A stretch of DNA of 5,046 nt from Cohaesibacteraceae bacterium. Lineage in GTDB: Bacteria; Pseudomonadota; Alphaproteobacteria; Rhizobiales; Cohaesibacteraceae. Positions 1-5,046 of this stretch are shown here, piece after piece (the stretch's first letter is position 1; every line of letters starts with the position of its first letter). The translations under genes were made by a program, and so were the position numbers. Below the pieces are notes generated by a model. That model searched no databases, had not been told where the DNA came from, and saw nothing but the letters and a program-made list of their open reading frames with translations. The DNA is taken from the NCBI GenBank assembly GCA_016764535.1, contig JAESRR010000229.1, forward strand, positions 2,057 through 7,102, read 5' to 3'.

Positions 1-2
1 GC

Positions 3-3000
3 TGCCTATCCAATGCTTCATACGGGGCCTGGGATTATGCCAATGACAGGAATAGTATATTTGCCAGTAGTGAGTTCAAGAAATTCGCTCTGAAATTTGG
101 AAAGACGCTTGCTTCACTCCCCAAATCCATGACGGGCAAAGTTCTTGATGCTGGAAAAAAAGCACTTGCAGACAAATTAAAGGACAAGGCAAAAGGCGAA
201 AGCAAAAAGCTCGCAAAAAAGGCACTGGATGAATTTCGTAAATTCATGCAAGGGCAGCCGCCAGAAGTATTTTCCAAAAACGGCTCCATCACATCGGGAA
301 CAGCAGGGCGATGCGAGATATCAATTCGTGTGGTCTGGAATAAGAAGGCAAGCACTTATAGTTTTTTGATTATTGGAAATTGTACGTGCGAATGTGATCC
401 GGCTACGCAGGTAGAGAAAAAATCAAAAAAAATCAAAACCCTGAAAGTTACCGGAACGGGAAATGTTTCTATTGCCATCAAGGGTAAGGGATTTTCCATA
501 AGGCCTGGGCCTGCGCGATTCGACATGGCCTATCAATGTTGCGGTGATGGCAAGGGAGTAAAACGCACGCATAGCTATGGTGCCAAAGTCAACAAAGCTG
601 CCAAACCCAAAGCAGCTGGAAAAACTCCCGAGGAAATTGCAGCAGAAAAACGGCTTAAAGAGCTTGCTGACAAAGATCCAAAAAAAGAAGTGAAAGACGG
701 TCTTGTAAATAAATTTGGCAAGGAAATTGATGCTGCGAAGACAATAAAGGAACTGGAGGTGATCAACGACAAAATACTGGAAAAAAGAGGTGCGGTTAAA
801 AACCAAATAACAGTTTTTCCTCCAGGCAAAACCAGAGATGCCGCAAAAAAGCTTCTCGAACAGATTAATGAGTTAATTGAGAAAAAACTCTGGCCAAAAA
901 TTGAAGAACTGGATTCGCAGTCTTCGTTCACCCCCGGCGAAGATCTTTTATACGATGATCTTGTAACCAGAGGACTTTTGCTTTGTCCTGCGGATGCATT
1001 CTGGAGTGAACCGATATTCGATCCCTCTGAATCTACAACTGTGTGGCGTGAACCTATCGCGTTGGAGACTGTTGTGCGATTGCCCAATGAATGTGTGGGT
1101 ACAACTTACATTCTCACGACCACGGACGGTTTTAAAGAAACCATTCTGACAGAAGTGACAGAGCCGGTAGTCATTCTCAAAACTCCGGAGCCTGTTGTTG
1201 AAACACCGGTTCCAGAACCGGAAGCAACTGATACGCCGGACAATGAACCAGGTCGGAAAGACCAGCCTGAGCAACCGGAAATTCCGATTGTGACACAAAT
1301 ACCGGAACCTCGTGAACCACTGGAAGAAGTTCCGGATCTTGGATTGGTCAAGGCATCAGAGACCGTTGTGGAACTGGCACTTTCTGGAGAGGTTCCAGAA
1401 AACAGTTTTGAAGGTGCTGTGATCAAGCTTTTGCCTCCCGAACCGCCTTTACCATCCGATCTGGCACTGTTTGAAGACGGTGATGAAGTTGATGATGAAT
1501 TCAGGGATCTTATTGCCTATCAGTCAGACGTGGCATCCGGCCTGTTTGAAGACGATGGAACGGTTGAAGTTGTGGCGCAGTTTAATCGGGATGCAGTTCT
1601 GCAAACCGACGATGCGTTGCTTAAATCCCTGACTGAACCTGTTGAAAGTGATGAAGCGGCGGAGAAAACCGATAATTTGATTGCCGGGCAGAATGTCTTT
1701 GTTCAGAAAGTGAAAACGTCCCTTTCTGTTGAACCACAACAAAGAACTCCACTGGTCATTGCTTTGTCTCCCGCCGGTCCGGAAGATGAACCATCCGAGT
1801 TGACTTTAAAGCAATTGTTGGAGGAAGCAGGGGAGGGGGATGCTCCGGTCGCCAGAGCTTACATGATTGGGAATATTCCCGTTTACACGGTGTTGTTTGA
1901 GACCAAATCCTTTGAGCAAACACGAATTGTTCTGGCGCAAAATACTCAGGTGATTTTTGTTGAAGAAGACCCGTGTCGTAACAAGGAAGAATTATCCGAT
2001 ACGCATTATTCCGGAAGTGGATTGTGGGGCCAGACATTCGATAATCAATGGGCTATCAAACGTGTTGGATTTACGCAATCCGAAGGATCAGCGTTTGATA
2101 CACCTTCAAATATTGAAGCGAGCCTGGTTGTTGTTGCAGTTATCGATACCGGTATCGACTGGTATCACCCGGATTTGCCGGGCAAGGCACTTTGGAAAAA
2201 CCCCGCCGAGATCCCCGATAATGGAATAGATGATGATGGCAATGGCTATGTGGATGATGTTATGGGCTGGGATTTTGTCCGTAATGACAATCGACCCTGG
2301 GATAGTGACGGGCATGGTACCTTCGTTGCCGGGGTAATCGCTGCTGGGCAAGACAATGATACAGGTATTGCCGGCATCAATCCTGATGCACAAATCATGG
2401 TGCTGAAAGCCCTTGATACATTTGGTCAGGGTTATGCGTCGATGGTGGCTGAAGCCATCACCTATGCGGTTGATAACGGTGCGCGGATTATCAATCTAAG
2501 CCTGGGCGGCAAAGGTATTACGGAAATTGAGAAACTCGCGATATCCCATGCCCGCTCCAATGGGGTCATTGTGGTTGTTGCTGCAGGTAATGCGGGATCA
2601 TCACTTAAGGACTATGCGCCTGCCGGGTTGCAGGATGTGATTACTGTTTCTGCAACAGACCGCAATGATAAACGAGCTGGATTTTCCAACTGGGGACCTG
2701 CTGTCGACATCGCTGCTCCCGGCGTTGATGTGTTGAGCTTGCGGGCAAGAGACACTGATTTATTGGCCCATATACCTGGTGTAAAATATACCCCTGATCA
2801 GGGAATTGTCGGTGAAGATCGCGCCTATTTCAGGGCAAGCGGCACTTCATTTGCGGCACCGATTGTGTCGGGTACTCTTTCTCTGATGCTTTCGCGCAAC
2901 CCTGCTCTTAACCGTGAACAAGCCACGCGCATGTTGCTGAATGCCGCTCGTGATATTGATACGCCGGGAATTGATAATTTCACCGGGTACGGTCTGCTTG

Positions 3001-3338
3001 ATGCACAAAAGGCGCTGGCGGCGGATCCTGATTATTTCATTGAGAGCCGCATCCTTGGGGTAAAAGTAGTTCGCAATGGTAAAAAGGTTCTGTTGCAGAT
3101 CAACGGCATCGCAAATGCTGATCTTTTTAAACAGGCAAAACTTCAACTAGGCAGAGGTGTTAAGCCAAAAAAATGGTTGCGGTTGAAAAAACCAGTAGAG
3201 CAACAAAAATCGGAATCCGTATTGATGGTACTTCCGGCTGCGATATTTGCCAAAACCAAAGTCTGGGTTCTTCGTTTGATTGTAGAACATGAAGATGGGT
3301 CAAAACGTATATCAAATTTTCAATTGAAACTTGGGTAG
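3..3338 (+). CDS. Large multidomain subtilisin-family (S8) serine protease, 5' end outside window
   Basis: Predicted secreted S8 endopeptidase. The frame is open from base 3, with no ATG, GTG or TTG before the ATG at 129 and no Shine-Dalgarno there, so the start lies upstream; 1111 residues are visible. Numbering from the 129 ATG: Lys-rich helical segment 1-40; beta domain about 48-150 with Cys 62, 85, 87, 89, 137 and 138; charged helical, probably coiled-coil stretch about 165-265; two further Cys, 286 and 322; Pro/Glu-rich linker 345-404; acidic region to about 540; I9-like propeptide region about 540-615 ending VIFVEEDP; catalytic domain about 630-960. Its triad is D673 (AVIDTGID), H729 (DGHGTFVAGV) and S907 (GTSFAAP), with oxyanion N821 (AAGN). 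An Asp-rich insert, 697-716 (DDDGNGYVDD), resembles a calcium-binding loop common in subtilases. The C-terminal domain (about 970-1069) is basic and sandwich-like. All catalytic residues are present, so it should be active. The substrate is unknown. The 24-base gap to the next gene suggests an operon. Confidence 0.93.
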   Translation, partial: CLSNASYGAWDYANDRNSIFASSEFKKFALKFGKTLASLPKSMTGKVLDAGKKALADKLKDKAKGESKKLAKKALDEFRKFMQGQPPEVFSKNGSITSGTAGRCEISIRVVWNKKASTYSFLIIGNCTCECDPATQVEKKSKKIKTLKVTGTGNVSIAIKGKGFSIRPGPARFDMAYQCCGDGKGVKRTHSYGAKVNKAAKPKAAGKTPEEIAAEKRLKELADKDPKKEVKDGLVNKFGKEIDAAKTIKELEVINDKILEKRGAVKNQITVFPPGKTRDAAKKLLEQINELIEKKLWPKIEELDSQSSFTPGEDLLYDDLVTRGLLLCPADAFWSEPIFDPSESTTVWREPIALETVVRLPNECVGTTYILTTTDGFKETILTEVTEPVVILKTPEPVVETPVPEPEATDTPDNEPGRKDQPEQPEIPIVTQIPEPREPLEEVPDLGLVKASETVVELALSGEVPENSFEGAVIKLLPPEPPLPSDLALFEDGDEVDDEFRDLIAYQSDVASGLFEDDGTVEVVAQFNRDAVLQTDDALLKSLTEPVESDEAAEKTDNLIAGQNVFVQKVKTSLSVEPQQRTPLVIALSPAGPEDEPSELTLKQLLEEAGEGDAPVARAYMIGNIPVYTVLFETKSFEQTRIVLAQNTQVIFVEEDPCRNKEELSDTHYSGSGLWGQTFDNQWAIKRVGFTQSEGSAFDTPSNIEASLVVVAVIDTGIDWYHPDLPGKALWKNPAEIPDNGIDDDGNGYVDDVMGWDFVRNDNRPWDSDGHGTFVAGVIAAGQDNDTGIAGINPDAQIMVLKALDTFGQGYASMVAEAITYAVDNGARIINLSLGGKGITEIEKLAISHARSNGVIVVVAAGNAGSSLKDYAPAGLQDVITVSATDRNDKRAGFSNWGPAVDIAAPGVDVLSLRARDTDLLAHIPGVKYTPDQGIVGEDRAYFRASGTSFAAPIVSGTLSLMLSRNPALNREQATRMLLNAARDIDTPGIDNFTGYGLLDAQKALAADPDYFIESRILGVKVVRNGKKVLLQINGIANADLFKQAKLQLGRGVKPKKWLRLKKPVEQQKSESVLMVLPAAIFAKTKVWVLRLIVEHEDGSKRISNFQLKLG

Positions 3339-3351
3339 AACCCCTGCTATC

Positions 3352-3356
3352 GGGAG
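3352..3356 (+). promoter_or_regulatory. Ribosome binding site of the PG-binding-domain gene
   Basis: GGGAG lies six bases before the ATG at 3363, in the 24-base gap after the protease stop codon (TAG, 3336-3338). It supports this start over the in-frame ATGs at 3372 and 3381. No promoter or terminator is visible in the gap, consistent with translation from a transcript shared with the protease. Confidence 0.7.
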
Positions 3357-3362
3357 AAATTA

Positions 3363-4571
3363 ATGCGTTTAATGACATATATGGCCCTGTCACTGGGCGC
3401 GTTGTGGATACTGGCTTCCCCGGTCATGGCCGTCACAGTCAACTTGTTGATCGAAAGCAAAGGTGAGCCGGTTCCCGGAGCCATTATCAGCTTTGAAACT
3501 CAGGATGGAGAACCGATTGATGCTGATTTGTTTTTTGAAGAGCTTGTTGAAATAACTGCCGACGAACCTGACCCACAAGCAGCTAAATCTACTCCGGAAA
3601 TTGCCGAAATTGTCGTTGATAAACCAATTCCCACTGCTGAAGATGGTAGCCTGACTGCTGAATTGTCAGACTCGTTTTTGGATCAAAATGTTGTGCTTGT
3701 CATTCGTAAAGACGGGAAACTTGTCAAGCGGCAGGATCTTTCTATTTCGAATGAAGAGAAATCCCTTCGTATTGAAGCATTTGATCCAATAGATGCAGGT
3801 ATCGCAATTGCTATTGCGCAAGATAACATCTGCAGGCGAGGCAAAATTTGTGAAATCGGGGTTAGGATTTCAAATGACGGGAATGGCATTTATGAGGGGC
3901 CATTGATTGTTTCCGGTACTTTGGTCGGAAACTGGATCAAGGCTGCCCAATCAACTGACGGCTGGTTTTGTATCAAGGGCCGTCGGCGAACCACACTGTG
4001 CCTTGTCGATGTAGCATTAGAGCCGGGAGCGGATATTCAGCATATTTTTTCCGTACCCTTGCCCCGCAATATTGGGCGTAATCCGCGGAACTGTTTTGCA
4101 CCTCAAATCGGAGATGAAACCGAAGGCGGGAAACGAACTCTTTTAGCAGCAATTCAGCTGGGGCTCGCGATGAATGGATTTGATGCGGGACCGGCGGATG
4201 GGTTGATCGGGCCAAAAACGCTACGTGCTCTTAATGCATATGTCGATGTAAACAAACTGCAGCCTGAAATAGATCAACAAATATTCTTTGAACATCTTTT
4301 TGGCATTCCATTTTCTGATTACCGGCGTCTGGCTGTGAACAACGACAGCCAGTGTAAATCTCTTGATGTGGTTCGACCAGTTGTCGCAAAAAGCAACGCC
4401 GGGTCAGGTCGAAATGTTACAACCAGAGCCAGACAGCGGTCCAATGCAATCATCAATCAGGGAATATCCATCGGCATTGGTTTGGGTTTGAAGGCTTTGC
4501 AACGACATGTCACCAGGCGCAGGGGATCTTCTGAAACCGGAGTTGCTGCACCGGTTGAACCTCTGGATTGA
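3363..4571 (+). CDS. Exported Ig-like / peptidoglycan-binding-domain protein
   Basis: 402-residue exported protein, probably bound to peptidoglycan. Residues 1-23 form a signal peptide: MRLMTYM, a hydrophobic core, and a VMA site giving likely cleavage after A23. Residues 24-135 look like a CNA-B or carboxypeptidase-regulatory-like beta domain (GEPVPGAIISF near 34-44; DGSLTAEL near 94-101), interrupted by an acidic insert at about 50-90. Residues 140-245 form a second beta domain resembling DUF11/CARDB-type adhesion modules (C157 and C163, then a NDGNGIYEGP turn; C203, C213, C244), which suggests disulfides and thus periplasmic or extracellular folding. Residues 257-295 match a PG_binding_1 repeat (LAMNGFDAGPADG, then IGPKTLRALNAY). 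The tail, 340-402, is Arg-rich with a Gly/Ile segment (GISIGIGLGL) at 367-376. No enzymatic domain is evident, so the role is probably structural, adhesive or targeting. Its position 24 bases after the protease gene makes it a candidate substrate, anchor or partner. Domain names come from motif reading, with the PG-binding repeat the surest. Confidence 0.9.
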   Translation: MRLMTYMALSLGALWILASPVMAVTVNLLIESKGEPVPGAIISFETQDGEPIDADLFFEELVEITADEPDPQAAKSTPEIAEIVVDKPIPTAEDGSLTAELSDSFLDQNVVLVIRKDGKLVKRQDLSISNEEKSLRIEAFDPIDAGIAIAIAQDNICRRGKICEIGVRISNDGNGIYEGPLIVSGTLVGNWIKAAQSTDGWFCIKGRRRTTLCLVDVALEPGADIQHIFSVPLPRNIGRNPRNCFAPQIGDETEGGKRTLLAAIQLGLAMNGFDAGPADGLIGPKTLRALNAYVDVNKLQPEIDQQIFFEHLFGIPFSDYRRLAVNNDSQCKSLDVVRPVVAKSNAGSGRNVTTRARQRSNAIINQGISIGIGLGLKALQRHVTRRRGSSETGVAAPVEPLD

Positions 4572-4599
4572 CCTCTTCGCGTTGAGAAAAGCTGGTCAA
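4568..4599 (+). other. Imperfect inverted repeat overlapping the stop codon, possible weak terminator
   Basis: TTGACC (4568-4573) and GGTCAA (4594-4599) form a perfect 6-bp stem around a 20-base loop. Three more pairs (CTT/AAG) are possible inside it. The left arm includes the TGA stop codon. No T-run follows, so this is not a standard intrinsic terminator. It may be a chance repeat or a 3'-end mRNA structure. Confidence 0.25.
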
Positions 4600-4761
4600 A
4601 TATCGGGAATATGTGTCTGGTGAGTGGGAATTGTCATCCATTGGCATTGCCTGATACTTTGAAAAGGCTCAAAAAGAGTTGTTGTTTAGCGACATCTGTT
4701 GCCTGACCAGGTAACTTGAGAACCTTATTATTGTAACTCGTTCTGCACTGGATCCTCGAGA
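4572..4761. other. Intergenic region between the protease/PG-binding pair and the BKACE gene
   Basis: This is 190 bases without a convincing gene. It contains the right part of the hairpin at the stop codon. A second weak hairpin has TTTGA (4658-4662) and TCAAA (4669-4673) around a six-base loop, followed by a T-rich GTTGTTGTTT; it could slow transcription but is too weak to call a terminator. A promoter-like pair of boxes lies at 4703-4731. A 31-codon open frame (4611-4706) has its GGGA only two bases from the ATG and no recognisable similarity. Confidence 0.6.
4703..4731 (+). promoter_or_regulatory. Candidate sigma70-type promoter for the BKACE gene
   Basis: CTGACC (4703-4708, four of six matches to TTGACA) and TATTAT (4726-4731, five of six matches to TATAAT) are separated by exactly 17 bases. 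Transcription would start near 4738, giving a leader of roughly 24 bases before the ATG at 4762. No operator-like palindrome was seen around it. This is a consensus match only, in an AT-rich patch where chance matches are common. Confidence 0.35.
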
Positions 4762-5046
4762 ATGACCGAACCCTGTATTATATGTGTGGCCATCACCGGC
4801 TCCGTTCCAACCCAGGCTGATAATCCTGCAGTTCCTGTTACCATCGCTGAACAGATTGAAAGCACACAGGCGGCTTTTGAAGCCGGTGCGAGTATTGCCC
4901 ATTGTCATGTTCGTGACAAAGCTGAAGGCAAACCAACGGCCGATCCTGCGCTGTTTGAAGAACTGGGAGCCCAGCTGCGTAAACATTGTCCTGGCATGAT
5001 CATTCAATTTTCCACCGGTGGACGAAGCGGAGCGGGCAAAGACCGT
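4762..5046 (+). CDS. Beta-keto acid cleavage enzyme (BKACE / Kce family, DUF849), 3' end outside window
   Basis: The first 95 residues of a TIM-barrel enzyme; family members usually run about 270-310 residues, so about a third is visible. The family condenses a beta-keto acid with acetyl-CoA, releasing acetoacetate and a new acyl-CoA in the cytoplasm. The founding member (Kce) acts on 3-keto-5-aminohexanoate in lysine fermentation, but others use carnitine-derived and various other beta-keto acids. Visible hallmarks are the opening strand IICVAITGS, the helix with EAGASIAHCHVRD, whose H47 and H49 are the expected metal ligands, and IIQFSTGGRSGAG at 80-92. The third expected ligand, a Glu in the C-terminal half, lies outside the window. 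The ATG at 4762 is the only possible start: the frame has a TGA at 4717 and no start codon between. The ribosome binding site is weak (GGAT eight bases upstream). The substrate cannot be assigned from this fragment. Confidence 0.92.
   Translation, partial: MTEPCIICVAITGSVPTQADNPAVPVTIAEQIESTQAAFEAGASIAHCHVRDKAEGKPTADPALFEELGAQLRKHCPGMIIQFSTGGRSGAGKDR

Noticed and set aside
575..1087. A 170-codon open frame on the minus strand inside the protease gene.
   Set aside because: It is Ser-rich low-complexity translation opposite a well-supported coding frame. It is an antisense shadow with no ribosome binding site or family motif that I can see.
1957..2229. A + strand 90-codon open frame in another frame inside the protease, which might suggest a frameshift.
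   Set aside because: The main frame is continuous through the prodomain-to-catalytic junction and carries the conserved NQWAIKRVG and AVIDTGID motifs, so no frameshift is needed.
4658..4690. Hairpin TTTGA/TCAAA followed by a T-rich run, as an intrinsic terminator.
   Set aside because: The stem is only five mostly A-T pairs, and the T-run is broken by G and starts several bases away. It is mentioned under the intergenic region but not called.
4611..4706. A 31-codon open frame (MCLVSGNC start) in the intergenic region.
   Set aside because: Its only purine-rich motif, GGGA, is two bases from the ATG, which is too close to serve as a ribosome binding site. It is short, has no recognisable similarity, and overlaps the candidate promoter.
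4750..4760. Overlapping BamHI (GGATCC) and XhoI (CTCGAG) sites just before the BKACE start, like a cloning linker.
   Set aside because: There is no other vector-like sequence. The flanks are natural intergenic and coding DNA, and two 6-base sites can adjoin by chance.
4669..5007. A minus-strand open frame of 112 codons across the intergenic region and the BKACE start.
   Set aside because: The + strand here encodes unmistakable BKACE motifs, and the minus-strand translation has no recognisable features.

Overview
The window reads as ordinary chromosomal DNA from a moderate-GC, Gram-negative bacterium. An alphaproteobacterium, perhaps marine, fits best. This is inferred from the style of the secreted proteins (a peptidoglycan-binding-domain protein with a Cys-bearing Ig-like domain, and a subtilase with a C-terminal sandwich domain) and from the beta-keto acid cleavage enzyme. 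It does not rest on any phylogenetic marker. All three genes lie on the + strand. No RNA gene, insertion sequence, CRISPR array or phage feature was seen.

Positions 1-3338 hold the larger part of a very long secreted-type subtilisin-family (S8) serine protease. Its reading frame is already open at the left edge and contains no start codon before the ATG at 129, so the true N-terminus lies outside the window. At least 1111 residues are visible. In order they are: a Lys-rich helical stretch, a six-cysteine domain, a charged helical or coiled-coil stretch, an acidic Pro/Glu-rich linker, a propeptide-like region, a complete S8 catalytic domain with D, H, N and S all in place, and a basic C-terminal beta domain.

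After 24 bases and a good ribosome binding site, positions 3363-4571 encode a 402-residue exported protein. It has a signal peptide, an Ig-like or CNA-B-like domain, a Cys-bearing adhesion-like beta domain and a PG_binding_1-type cell-wall-binding domain. The spacing suggests that the two genes are co-transcribed, and both products are predicted to work in the envelope or outside the cell. A plausible reading is a protease and a wall-anchored partner, which may be its substrate, anchor or chaperone. That pairing is the most unusual thing in the window, and its function is unknown.

A 190-base gap (4572-4761) carries weak hairpins and a plausible sigma70-type promoter. It separates the pair from an unrelated metabolic gene beginning at 4762 and cut off by the right edge. 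That gene is a beta-keto acid cleavage enzyme (BKACE/Kce, DUF849), recognised by its HCH metal-binding motif and STGGRSG segment. The gap and the change of function suggest a separate transcription unit.
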